Below, one piece after another: positions 28,320 through 35,577 of a stretch of 64,000 nucleotides of DNA. A program made the translations under genes and the position numbers. Origin of the DNA: Bacteroidota bacterium. GTDB taxonomy: Bacteria; Bacteroidota; Bacteroidia; 2-12-FULL-35-15. The stretch covers positions 62,001-126,000 of the forward strand of contig JAFLBF010000001.1 in the NCBI GenBank assembly GCA_017303895.1, in the 5' to 3' direction. The notes under the pieces were generated by a model that ran no database searches, was not told the DNA's origin, and saw only the letters and a program-made list of their open reading frames with translations. How positions within the stretch are numbered: the stretch's first letter is position 1; every line of letters starts with the position of its first letter.

Positions 28320-29105
28320 TTAGTTATGAATATGCTCTACTGAGAACATATCAGCATAGTTATCTGCAATTGTTTTTGCAGCAGCACCAGGCATGTGGAT
28401 CATGTTTGTTGTCGCAAAATTAGTTGTAGTTGGATTTTTGAACATCTCGCTTAGATCAACCGCAAAGTGAATCTCTGGAGTAATAGAAGAGCTTACAATA
28501 GCTGTTTCAGCATTAAATGCAGGAGACACAGTTTTTAAAGTATTGTTAGCCCCTGAAAAACCACCCACATGGAATGTTAATGCACCACCCATAGAAGGAG
28601 ATTGAGGAGAAGTACCTTCCATTTTAACCATGATATAACCACTGCTCCAGCTCCAGAACATACCATTTGCAGGATCTAAAGCTCCCGTTTGTGCTCCTGA
28701 TACATTGCGCGCGCTATCCACACCGATCATAAATTCAATACCATCATACGTGTCAAATGGAACGCTAGATAATGCTATTTCTAATGAAGAAAGATCACTT
28801 GCTTGTAATAAGTGGTAACTATTAGATTCCGTATATTTTACAACACCTGATTTCAACAATTTAATATTAGAAATATAATAGTTGAATTTTGTTACATTGA
28901 ATGTATCACCATTCGCATTGGTATAAAATTGAGAATTTAAGACCAAAGCATTGGTATCGACCATGTTTTCGAAATGCAAATTCAAACTACCTGTAGTCGC
29001 AGCAGGAGTTGTTGGAGCCGGTTCTTCATCCGGATCTTTTTTACAAGAAGTGAATACTAATGATGCTGTTAATGCTAATAACGAAAAATATTTAATTGTT
29101 TTCAT
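28320..29105 (-). CDS. MbnP family lipoprotein (putative copper-binding partner of the di-heme enzyme)
   Basis: A 261-aa protein with lipobox VFTSC (Cys21) and a Pro/Thr linker (about 28-38). The MbnP-type domain follows: LNLHFENMV, KFNYYISNIKLL, SYHLLQASD, FMIGVDSARNVSGAQTGALD, then NGMFWSWSSGYIMVKMEG with Trp151 and Trp153, and LTFHVGGFSG. In methanotroph MbnP a Trp becomes kynurenine through MbnH and the protein binds copper; Trp151 and Trp153 are the obvious candidates here. It is the first full-size gene of the haem/metal transcript, and a CRP/FNR-like palindrome lies 46-61 bp upstream of its start. The family is firm; copper binding is inferred. Confidence 0.87.
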   Translation of the reverse strand: MKTIKYFSLLALTASLVFTSCKKDPDEEPAPTTPAATTGSLNLHFENMVDTNALVLNSQFYTNANGDTFNVTKFNYYISNIKLLKSGVVKYTESNSYHLLQASDLSSLEIALSSVPFDTYDGIEFMIGVDSARNVSGAQTGALDPANGMFWSWSSGYIMVKMEGTSPQSPSMGGALTFHVGGFSGANNTLKTVSPAFNAETAIVSSSITPEIHFAVDLSEMFKNPTTTNFATTNMIHMPGAAAKTIADNYADMFSVEHIHN

Positions 29106-29150
29106 TTGTTTAAATTTTTAATAAAGTTAATAAAGATAAAAGCCAAAATC

Positions 29151-29166
29151 TGTGACAAAGGTCACT
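29151..29166. promoter_or_regulatory. CRP/FNR-family-like operator upstream of the MbnP gene
   Basis: TGTGA-CAAAGG-TCACT, nine of ten bases of the CRP half-sites, inside the perfect palindrome GTGACAAAGGTCAC (29152-29165). A possible -7 box TAACTTTA (29129-29122) would place the site centre near -42, as for class II activation. Binding is untested. Confidence 0.5.
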
Positions 29167-29260
29167 TTGACCATTTTTTTAGCAATTTTTTGATTGCGAA
29201 CAACTCTATGCAAGCATAGGCAAACAAAACAACTGCTAGCGTTAACAAAAGTTTTGTCAT
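29162..29260 (-). CDS. Candidate 32-aa single-pass membrane protein
   Basis: An ATG at 29260 opens a 32-codon frame ending at the TGA at 29162. It begins MTKLLLTLAVVLFAYACIEL, a clean hydrophobic helix with one Cys, and ends in a strongly basic tail (KKLLKKWSK). The shape, a short transmembrane segment with a positive cytoplasmic tail, is typical of real small membrane proteins. It lies between the Cys-rich 123-aa gene (44 bp upstream) and the MbnP gene (56 bp downstream) on the same strand, and its 3' end overlaps the palindromic operator. It could also be a chance frame in a 200-bp gap; conservation in relatives would decide. Confidence 0.45.
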   Translation of the reverse strand: MTKLLLTLAVVLFAYACIELFAIKKLLKKWSK

Positions 29261-29304
29261 TACAATAAAAATTAAATTAATACTTAAGAAAAGAGGAATG
29301 AACC

Positions 29305-29676
29305 CTAAACGGTTCGAGGAGGCTGAAATATCGAATCCAGATACCTTGAATAAGGTATAATTGAATAAGAGAAATAGTTTCTATTTTCTAAGAATGTAAT
29401 AAATGATGTTTGATCAACTAATACTTCTGAAAAATATTGGACTTCAAACTTTTCTTTTTGAGAAACCGGAACAGAGTTTTCCTTTTTATCCTGCTTTTTC
29501 AACTCTTTCGCCAAATGGCATTTACCATTACAAGTTGATTTTGGCTTTTCTTTATTCTCGCAAAGATTTTTGGAAATATATTCTTTATTTATCTCATAAT
29601 CGGCTAAAATAATAAGCTTTGAGGCCGACTGAAATAAAAAAACACTAGATAACAATATGGCAATTACTGATTTCAA
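29305..29676 (-). CDS. Small cysteine-motif protein of the metal island (123 aa)
   Basis: An uncharacterised protein starting at a TTG (29676); a stop lies six codons upstream in frame and no in-frame ATG exists. The N-terminus (VIAILLSSVFLFQSASKLIIL) is a signal or anchor helix. The core has C39-x9-C49-x3-C53-H54 (LCENKEKPKSTCNGKCHLAK), a likely metal- or haem-related motif, followed by a Lys/Gln-rich stretch. The tail ends in IFQPPRTV. Similar small proteins with C-NGKC-L and a Pro-rich end are, to my recollection, common beside metal genes in Bacteroidota. A perfect TAnnTTTG promoter element sits just upstream. It is probably the first gene of the MbnP/MbnH transcript. Function unknown. 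Confidence 0.72.
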   Translation of the reverse strand: MKSVIAILLSSVFLFQSASKLIILADYEINKEYISKNLCENKEKPKSTCNGKCHLAKELKKQDKKENSVPVSQKEKFEVQYFSEVLVDQTSFITFLENRNYFSYSIIPYSRYLDSIFQPPRTV

Positions 29677-29694
29677 GCACCGATAATTATGTTA

Positions 29695-29702
29695 CAAATG
29701 TA
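29695..29702 (-). promoter_or_regulatory. Promoter -7 element of the MbnP/MbnH operon
   Basis: TACATTTG on the minus strand, an exact TAnnTTTG match, 19 bp upstream of the TTG start of the 123-aa gene. No clear TTTG was found at -33, which may mean activator dependence. Confidence 0.5.
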
Positions 29703-29712
29703 CAACAAAAAA

Positions 29713-29742
29713 TTTCGAAAAGCGTATTTATACATATATTTA
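29713..29742 (+). promoter_or_regulatory. Putative promoter of the HMA-domain gene
   Basis: TTTC (29713-29716), an 18-nt spacer, then TATATTTA (29735-29742), one mismatch in each element. The expected start site falls at the gene's ATG codons and at the palindrome 29751-29764, so binding there could block transcription. Confidence 0.35.
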
Positions 29743-30284
29743 TGTTAATTATGACTAAAGTCATCAAATACAATCTAACCATAACAATCATTCTGATAAG
29801 TTTATTCATATCAAAAGCCCAATTTATTTCTGCGGTCGTTGGAATTGATGGTCTTACCTGTTCTGCTTGCTCATTTTCTACCGAAAAATCAATACGAAAA
29901 TTAATATTTGTGGATAGTGTATACATGGAACTTGAGAAAAACATTGCCACCGTCTATTTCAAAAAAAACAGCTCCGTTTCCATTCATTCGCTTGCTCAAA
30001 AAGTAATAGATGCCGGATTCGCAGTAAGGAGCATTCATGCTATATACGATTTTCAAGATCTTAAAATTACTCCTGATCAATGCTGGGACTATGAGAACAA
30101 TATCTATCATTTCATAAAAATTGAGAAAGAGCAAACGCTATCGGGACCAACTACGATAAAATTCATTGGAGAAAAGTACATGCAAAAAGCTGAATACAAA
30201 AAATGGAAATTACTGTGTACAAATACATGTAATAATTTAACCACTTCACTCACAAAGAACGTTTATCAAATTACTCTTTTTTGA
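29742..30284 (+). CDS. Exported HMA-domain (heavy-metal-binding) protein
   Basis: A 180-aa protein. An N-terminal signal or anchor segment (ITIILISLFISKAQ) is followed by a heavy-metal-associated domain with GLTCSACSFSTEKSI (Cys40 and Cys43) and the expected beta-alpha-beta spacing (DSVYMELEKNIATVYFK, LAQKVIDAGFAVRSIHAIYDF). HMA domains hold Cu(I), Zn or Cd between two Cys; most are cytoplasmic chaperones or parts of P-type ATPases, so an exported one is unusual. The C-terminal 80 residues hold further Cys (DQCWDY, LLCTNTCNN) and match nothing I know. A second ATG at 29751 could be the start. The stop overlaps the next gene (TTGA), so they are coupled. It is divergent from the MbnP/MbnH operon. 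Confidence 0.75.
   Translation: MLIMTKVIKYNLTITIILISLFISKAQFISAVVGIDGLTCSACSFSTEKSIRKLIFVDSVYMELEKNIATVYFKKNSSVSIHSLAQKVIDAGFAVRSIHAIYDFQDLKITPDQCWDYENNIYHFIKIEKEQTLSGPTTIKFIGEKYMQKAEYKKWKLLCTNTCNNLTTSLTKNVYQITLF
29751..29764. promoter_or_regulatory. TGAC-N4-GTCA palindrome at the divergent promoter
   Basis: ATGAC TAAA GTCAT, perfect 5-bp arms with the same 4-nt A-rich spacer as GTGAC AAAG GTCAC at 29152-29165. It overlaps the start codons of the HMA gene and lies about 70 bp upstream of the expected start site of the opposite operon. Confidence 0.45.
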
Positions 30285-31225
30285 TCCGGTCTGTTTTAAA
30301 TATAATCCTCACTTTTTCCCTGGCTAATTCTATATATGCTCAGGAGCTATTCCCTCATGTTGACCCTGCAAGCAATATTCCAAAGGGTGTATTAGGAATT
30401 CGATTAGCGAATGAGGGATTCAATGAAGTAAATGAGTTCCGCTTTTCTCAAAGTTATCGTTTTATGTTTGGCATTACATCCAAATTAATGATCACCCCGG
30501 CTTTTAACTTTAGCAATCATCATGGACGGAAATTTCCTAGTGATTTTATTGCCAACGATGGAAACATTGGCATTCACACACACGGTGTCAGCAAAGGCAA
30601 TAAATACCCCTATCAATTGGATAACTTTAATGTGAATATTAGATACCGTTTCTTAAGTTTAGATAAAACAAAAGATCATTTTCGGATGACTGCCTACTTA
30701 GAAATGGCTGCCGGAAGAGAAGCGCACGATGAGGCAGAGCCAAATTTAATGGGCGACAATGGAGGAATTGGCGCAGGAATAACAGCAACAAAATTAAAAC
30801 AACGCTTTGCGATCTCTGCAACAGTGGGTGGTATTGTCCCACAAGATTATTATTATCAACGTAAAGACTCCTCCTTAACGGTTAAATATGGAAAAGCAAT
30901 TAACTACAGCTTATCCATGGGATTACTTTGTTTGCCTTTCAAATACAAAAGCTACAAACAAACAAACGTTAATGTCTATTGCGAATTTATTGGCAAAGCT
31001 TATGAAAAAGCAAGAGTGATCAGTAATTCCAGAGAAGTACTCATTGCCGATGTGCCAGGCCTGGAAGGCGGAATGTATGTTGAATTCCGGCCATCCATTC
31101 AATTTATTTTCAATTCTAACCTTCGAATTGATCTCTCTTATGGCCGACCACTCTATAAACGATCCTATACACATTTTTATCCATTGTATTTTTTTACGAT
31201 ACAACGTTATTTCTATTTCAAATAA
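30281..31225 (+). CDS. Outer-membrane beta-barrel-type protein paired with the HMA protein
   Basis: A 314-aa protein starting at a TTG that overlaps the preceding stop (TTGA), with a signal peptide ending SIYAQ near residue 21. The mature part is made of amphipathic strands (GVLGIRLANEGFNEV, SYRFMFGITSKLMITPAFNF, NVNIRYRFLSL, SIQFIFNSNLRIDLSYGRPL) and ends in YFYFK, as expected for a barrel. A His-containing loop is present (FSNHHGRKF, NIGIHTHGVSKG) and could touch metal. No named family is recognised. Coupled translation with an HMA-domain protein suggests metal export or sensing at the envelope, by inference. A bidirectional terminator follows directly. Confidence 0.7.
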   Translation: MIRSVLNIILTFSLANSIYAQELFPHVDPASNIPKGVLGIRLANEGFNEVNEFRFSQSYRFMFGITSKLMITPAFNFSNHHGRKFPSDFIANDGNIGIHTHGVSKGNKYPYQLDNFNVNIRYRFLSLDKTKDHFRMTAYLEMAAGREAHDEAEPNLMGDNGGIGAGITATKLKQRFAISATVGGIVPQDYYYQRKDSSLTVKYGKAINYSLSMGLLCLPFKYKSYKQTNVNVYCEFIGKAYEKARVISNSREVLIADVPGLEGGMYVEFRPSIQFIFNSNLRIDLSYGRPLYKRSYTHFYPLYFFTIQRYFYFK

Positions 31226-31255
31226 AAAAGCTCAAGAATTTATCTTGAGCTTTTT
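31225..31255. terminator. Bidirectional rho-independent terminator
   Basis: AAAAAGCTCAAGA / TCTTGAGCTTTTT, a 13-bp stem with a 5-nt loop and T-runs on both strands, between the convergent barrel gene and the 191-aa lipoprotein gene. Confidence 0.92.
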
Positions 31256-31260
31256 ATTTC

Positions 31261-31836
31261 TTACTGAATCTTTGTGTGAAACGTCAGATCAATATCTGTT
31301 GTTCCTGGAGCAAATGTACCATCCTTAACACCTGGCTGATGCTTTAAAATAATTTGTGTGGAACCCATACTTGCTGCACCTGTTCTCCATTTGGTTTGCA
31401 AACCTAATGGCAATGGTGTAGGAGTATTGGTATCAAAATCAGTTATAGAAACGTTTGCATTTGCACCCGTTACAGTATAAAAGAACAAATGATCATTTGC
31501 TTCCTCTAATATTTCATTGGAAATCGAATCTGCTGGTGAAGCAGTTTCATTCAAAATGACAACCTGTGCATAATACGTTTTATTGGCTTGCAAATGAATA
31601 CTATCAAATTGCGTAAATGGATTTCCTCCATCTCCATCCGGATCACGAAAAGTAGCACTTGCCACATTGGCCGAATTGGCCGAATCCGTAAAATACAAAG
31701 TAAAAGTTGTAAGTACCTCTCCTTCGTTTGTAGGAGCAGGAGGCGTAGGAACAGTATCCTCATCTTTTTTACATCCTGTAAAAATTGATCCGGCAATGAT
31801 CATTGTCAGAATAAAATGTTTGATTTGATTTTTCAT
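31261..31836 (-). CDS. Lipoprotein associated with the TonB receptor (191 aa)
   Basis: SPII signal with lipobox IFTGC (Cys22), a Pro-rich linker, then a beta-rich domain: GEVLTTFTLYFTDS, SATFRDPDGDGGNPFTQFDSIHL, AQVVILNETASPADSISNEILEEANDHLFFY, STQIILKHQPGVKDG. The acidic EILEEANDHLFFY helix and the DPDGDGG loop are features I recall from lipoproteins placed next to TonB receptors in Bacteroidota, sometimes labelled type 1 periplasmic-binding-fold-like, with no proven function. The acidic and His residues could bind a metal. It is 20 bp downstream of the receptor gene, so they form one transcript. It may be the surface partner or lid of the receptor. Confidence 0.72.
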   Translation of the reverse strand: MKNQIKHFILTMIIAGSIFTGCKKDEDTVPTPPAPTNEGEVLTTFTLYFTDSANSANVASATFRDPDGDGGNPFTQFDSIHLQANKTYYAQVVILNETASPADSISNEILEEANDHLFFYTVTGANANVSITDFDTNTPTPLPLGLQTKWRTGAASMGSTQIILKHQPGVKDGTFAPGTTDIDLTFHTKIQ

Positions 31837-31855
31837 ATTTTTTTAAGTTTTAAAA

Positions 31856-34180
31856 TTATTTTTTAATTGAATGGTTAATTGGTATTTTAATTCGAACCGA
31901 AATATTTCTACCTAATTCATCCGAATAATAACGGAAGCGGTTCATGTAATTTCTGTAAACAGTATTCAGTAAATTATTCCCGGAAATTGAAATTGCTAAA
32001 CGTTGTTTTTTAAATTGCAAGGTGGTTCCAAGCTCCGCATTGAGCAAGAAATAGGCAGCAGGCGGTACAGCATAATCCGCATTTACCGGTACGCGCCATT
32101 GTTTATTCTCATATACACCATTGATGGAAATAAATGATTCATTTAAAATCTTCCATGATTCAAAGTCATAAGAAAGTTTTGTAATGGAGCGATCGGCAGG
32201 CATCTGAATCAAATAATCCTTTGCAGTATTATTATAAGCACGTAGGATCGACAACTTCTCTGAAACAGTTAAATGAGGAATAAGCTCATAACTGATCTGC
32301 CCATCCACTCCCATCAAAGTAACATTGGCTTGTGTATATACAAATGTTGGAAATGCACCACTAATGGTAACTGTAGCAGGAAATTTTGGTTGCAGATAAA
32401 TAAAATCATTGATCACATTATAATAAGGACTGATCTCTATTTTTAATTTATCATTGTTATTATATTCTAAACTCGCTACAAAATTAACTGCCTTTTCCGG
32501 TTTCAAATATTCATCACCGATTTCATATGTAGCTGAACCATGATGAATACCTTTACTATGGAGCTCATTTACATTAGGAGCACGCCATGCCGTACCTGTA
32601 TTCAAACTAAATTGCAATTTTTTATTGATGGAATAAATTAACCCAAGCGTCCCGGACATATTTTGATAAATATATTCAGGAGAAGTGATCACATTATTGA
32701 CATACTTATACACCTGTAAATGACGATAATCATAACGGATACCTGCTTCTAACTGCAATTTATTTTTTGTATAGCGCTCGATCCAGTATGCTCCACCTGT
32801 GTAATTGCTGAAATTTGGAATAAAATAACGTCCTTCGTAGGTGTTACCTTGTTTCATTCCACTTATTCCAACTGTCCCTGTAAAACCATTGAATGAATTA
32901 TGTTCCCAAAGCACCTCCAGCGTATGACTGGTTATTTCAAACTGCAACTCCGGTTTGTTAAGATCTGCCAATGCGTTATTACGAGGCTTTTCTTTATCAA
33001 ACTCATTTCTCAAATTATACTGGCGGGCATATACCAAGCTTAGCTTACCAACATTTCCTGTTAACACAAAAGCCTTTGCTTTGAAAAGCTCATGTTCAAC
33101 ATGCTGATAAGGACGACCGATAGAATAAGTGAAATCAGCTTTTTCTAAAGGTTCCGGTCGATCAATAGCAGCCATCAGATCGGTAACATTTCCAATATGT
33201 GCTCCGGAGAATATTCCGATCGTTGTGTTAAACTGACTGTAAAACAATTCTACTCCGTACTTCGACTTATTCCATCCGATACCGCCTGAAAAATTATACT
33301 CTTCAACACCGGTGTTCTTTAGAATATAATTAGGGGTATTCAAATTGCCGGCTTTCTTTAATGTCCCTTGTAATCGCCAGCTCAAAGCAGAGATGCGTTT
33401 GAAATTCTGATTGATAATACCTGAAACAATACCGGATCGTCCGTTGCTCATTCCCACTAAATTTAATTCTGCATCAATACCGGCAGAATCTCTAAGCTTA
33501 TCCGGCTCCACCAAAATAACACCTGCAATGGCATCCGAACCATAACGCACTCCATTCGCCCCCTTTATGACCGTTAATTTTGTCGCAACAAAAGGATCGA
33601 TCTCGGGTGCATGTTCACTCCCCCACTGCTGTCCTTCTTGCCGGATCCCATTATTTAAAATGAGAATGCGACTACTATGTAAACCGTGAATAACAGGTTT
33701 TGAAATACTCGACCCTGTTTGAATCGTATTTACTCCTGTCACATTTCTAAGCGTTTGACCGAATGTTTCTCCCCTCAGCTTGTCTAGTTCTTTCTGCTTA
33801 ATTTCGACTGAGTTAACGATCAGCTTCTGTGGTTCACGATCAGTGACTATATTAATTAAGCCAAGTTCATGCAAGTGGTGCTCTGGATAAAAATTCTGGG
33901 TCGTATTTCCATTAACTTCTATATGCATCACCAAGCTGTCGCATCCAATGTGATGACAAGTAATGGTATAATTTCCCGGACATAAATTCAGGATCTTATA
34001 ATTTCCCAAAGAGTCGGTTAACGCACCTCTTTTGAGCTCTTTGATAAACACCTCCGCAAATTCCAATGGCTTCCGGTCATGGTGATCGATGACCTTTCCG
34101 CTTAAGGTGTGATCACATTGAGCAGATGCCGGGAGAATGAATAGGATGAATACAAATAATAGATAAACGCTTTTCTTCAT
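31856..34180 (-). CDS. TonB-dependent receptor with carboxypeptidase-like N-terminal domain
   Basis: 774 aa from the ATG at 34180, chosen because MKKSVYLLFVF begins a normal signal peptide ending LPASAQ; a start 48 bp further upstream is possible but needless. A carboxypeptidase-regulatory-like domain (about 24-105) comes first. The plug domain follows with LRGETFGQTLRNVTGVNTI, SKPVIHGLHSSRILILNNG, then GQQWGSEHAPEIDPF and KLTVIKGANGVRYGSDAIAG. A 22-strand barrel runs to the C-terminus. The plug line RQEGQQWGSEHAPEID and His-rich stretches (CHHIGC, YPEHHLHEL) resemble receptors for zinc or other metals, such as the ZnuD type. With a His-rich small protein upstream and a lipoprotein downstream, metal uptake is the best guess; the ion is not determined. 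Confidence 0.9.
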   Translation of the reverse strand: MKKSVYLLFVFILFILPASAQCDHTLSGKVIDHHDRKPLEFAEVFIKELKRGALTDSLGNYKILNLCPGNYTITCHHIGCDSLVMHIEVNGNTTQNFYPEHHLHELGLINIVTDREPQKLIVNSVEIKQKELDKLRGETFGQTLRNVTGVNTIQTGSSISKPVIHGLHSSRILILNNGIRQEGQQWGSEHAPEIDPFVATKLTVIKGANGVRYGSDAIAGVILVEPDKLRDSAGIDAELNLVGMSNGRSGIVSGIINQNFKRISALSWRLQGTLKKAGNLNTPNYILKNTGVEEYNFSGGIGWNKSKYGVELFYSQFNTTIGIFSGAHIGNVTDLMAAIDRPEPLEKADFTYSIGRPYQHVEHELFKAKAFVLTGNVGKLSLVYARQYNLRNEFDKEKPRNNALADLNKPELQFEITSHTLEVLWEHNSFNGFTGTVGISGMKQGNTYEGRYFIPNFSNYTGGAYWIERYTKNKLQLEAGIRYDYRHLQVYKYVNNVITSPEYIYQNMSGTLGLIYSINKKLQFSLNTGTAWRAPNVNELHSKGIHHGSATYEIGDEYLKPEKAVNFVASLEYNNNDKLKIEISPYYNVINDFIYLQPKFPATVTISGAFPTFVYTQANVTLMGVDGQISYELIPHLTVSEKLSILRAYNNTAKDYLIQMPADRSITKLSYDFESWKILNESFISINGVYENKQWRVPVNADYAVPPAAYFLLNAELGTTLQFKKQRLAISISGNNLLNTVYRNYMNRFRYYSDELGRNISVRIKIPINHSIKK

Positions 34181-34291
34181 TTGATCATTTAATGAGCCAA
34201 CTGCGAAAGACAAATAGATTGTCTCCATAACAGTAGCTATGAAACAAGTAAACCATAGGATCTTAGATCATATAGTTATTACAATCATACA

Positions 34292-34606
34292 TTAAACAAC
34301 CGGAGGCGCTCTGGATGGGATATCCTGATAGGACGAAGGTGAATGAACACTGCTTGTAAAAAGATCGAAAGAAATGATCTTCCCAAAAGATCTAAACTGA
34401 TAATACGCTATTTCTAATTCATTGGAATCAGGGACAGAATAGTCGCAAAGTGAACAAGAGTGCTCCTGCTCATGAAAATGCTTATCGGAAGATGTACAAT
34501 GAAAATCGTCCATATGCTCCAATGTGTGCATCTCCTTTTCCACCAATGGAAAAAGAAATAAGAACAATAAAGCGATGGAACAATATCTATTTAGAATTTC
34601 TTTCAT
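34292..34606 (-). CDS. Small His/Cys-rich protein upstream of the TonB receptor (104 aa)
   Basis: An uncharacterised protein. An N-terminal hydrophobic segment (SIALLFLFLFPLVEK) is followed by a short His/Cys-rich stretch. This holds His27, His31, His36, Cys37, His43, His45, His49, Cys51 and Cys54 (HTLEHMDDFHC, HFHEQEHSCSLC). The end is DIPSRAPPVV. The pattern suggests binding of zinc or copper at the periplasmic side. Small proteins with HxC-x-C clusters and a Pro-rich tail beside metal receptors are familiar in Bacteroidota, but none has a role I know. It lies 111 bp upstream of the receptor gene on the same strand and 34 bp from the divergent Nudix gene. Confidence 0.68.
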   Translation of the reverse strand: MKEILNRYCSIALLFLFLFPLVEKEMHTLEHMDDFHCTSSDKHFHEQEHSCSLCDYSVPDSNELEIAYYQFRSFGKIISFDLFTSSVHSPSSYQDIPSRAPPVV

Positions 34607-34640
34607 TTAACTTTGCAAATATATAACAAATTACCCCGAA

Positions 34641-35111
34641 ATGGAAATTACCCGATTCAACATCCGTGTTTATGGCCTGTTGATCAATGAGCAAGATCAA
34701 ATCCTGGTGAGTGACGAACTGATAAAGGGACATTATATTACCAAATTCCCTGGAGGAGGTTTGGAATTTGGTGAAGGTATCATTGATTGTCTGAAGAGAG
34801 AATTCATGGAAGAAACAAATAATGAAATAGAAGTAGTCGATCATTTTTATACAACGGATTTCTTTCAGCAGTCGGCATACAATCCGAGTCATCAGATCAT
34901 CAGTATTTATTATCTGGTAAAGCCTGGGCATAACTTTCAACTCAACACACAAACAACTCTATTCGAATTTGTTCATCATCAAGATGAAGCTCAATCATTC
35001 AGATGGATCGATCTAAAAAATATAACTATTGAAGATTTTAGTTTACCCATTGATAAGATCGTGGCTGAACTATTAATTAAAAAGCACAAAAAAACGGACA
35101 TTCAAATATGA
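34641..35111 (+). CDS. Nudix hydrolase
   Basis: A 156-aa cytoplasmic protein with a full Nudix box beginning at GGGLEFGEG near residue 38 and running to REFMEETN, in which the REF-EE core holds the metal-binding glutamates. Nudix enzymes split a nucleoside diphosphate linked to another group; the exact substrate cannot be told from the box. The start ATG lies 34 bp from the divergent His/Cys-rich gene. The stop codon lies inside the following terminator hairpin. There is no evident link with the neighbouring metal genes. Confidence 0.88.
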   Translation: MEITRFNIRVYGLLINEQDQILVSDELIKGHYITKFPGGGLEFGEGIIDCLKREFMEETNNEIEVVDHFYTTDFFQQSAYNPSHQIISIYYLVKPGHNFQLNTQTTLFEFVHHQDEAQSFRWIDLKNITIEDFSLPIDKIVAELLIKKHKKTDIQI

Positions 35112-35125
35112 ACGTCCGTTTCGTA
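35091..35125. terminator. Terminator hairpin overlapping the Nudix stop codon
   Basis: AAAACGGAC pairs with GTCCGTTT around an inner TTCA / TGAA pair, with A/T runs on both sides. The Nudix stop (35109-35111) lies inside it, and the RsbW-like gene converges from the other side. Confidence 0.7.
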
Positions 35126-35159
35126 GTTTTCTGTTGAGAGTAGTTATAACAGTGATCTA

Positions 35160-35576
35160 TTAATTCGATGATATATTAAAATCTAAAATTACTTTGCTGC
35201 CATTGTCTTCGAAGGTAACTTTATCGGCTAAATTCTTCATTAAGAAAACGCCTCTACCATTTGGTTTTTCGATATTCTCCGGGTTAGTTGGATCCGGTAG
35301 TGAATCATAGTTAAAACCTTTTCCTTCATCCTTTACAATAAAGGATACATAGGTTGGATGTGACTTAAAATAGATCTCAATATTTTTATTCGGGTTGGCT
35401 TGATTTCCATGGTAGATAGCATTATTAACCGCTTCGGTTAATGCTACTAATATATTTCCATAGTAATCTTCGCTAATATTGAAAACGTCACACACGTCTT
35501 CTATCATCTTCTCTACCAAAATAATGTTCTCGGCTTTGGAGCTGATCTTGATTTTTTGATTCTCAGCAAGTACCAT
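35160..35576 (-). CDS. RsbW-like ATP-binding anti-sigma factor (GHKL kinase fold)
   Basis: A 138-aa protein with the ATPase boxes of the RsbW/SpoIIAB class: N box EAVNNAIYHGN (near residue 55), G1 box DEGKGF (near 92), G2 box GRGVFLMKNLADKV (near 114). Such proteins bind a sigma factor or phosphorylate an anti-sigma antagonist. In Bacteroidota, single-domain copies are often found without an obvious sigma partner. No anti-anti-sigma gene is visible nearby. It starts 1 bp after the stop of the DUF4175 gene, so the two are translated from one transcript. Confidence 0.9.
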   Translation of the reverse strand: MVLAENQKIKISSKAENIILVEKMIEDVCDVFNISEDYYGNILVALTEAVNNAIYHGNQANPNKNIEIYFKSHPTYVSFIVKDEGKGFNYDSLPDPTNPENIEKPNGRGVFLMKNLADKVTFEDNGSKVILDFNISSN

Positions 35577-35577
35577 T

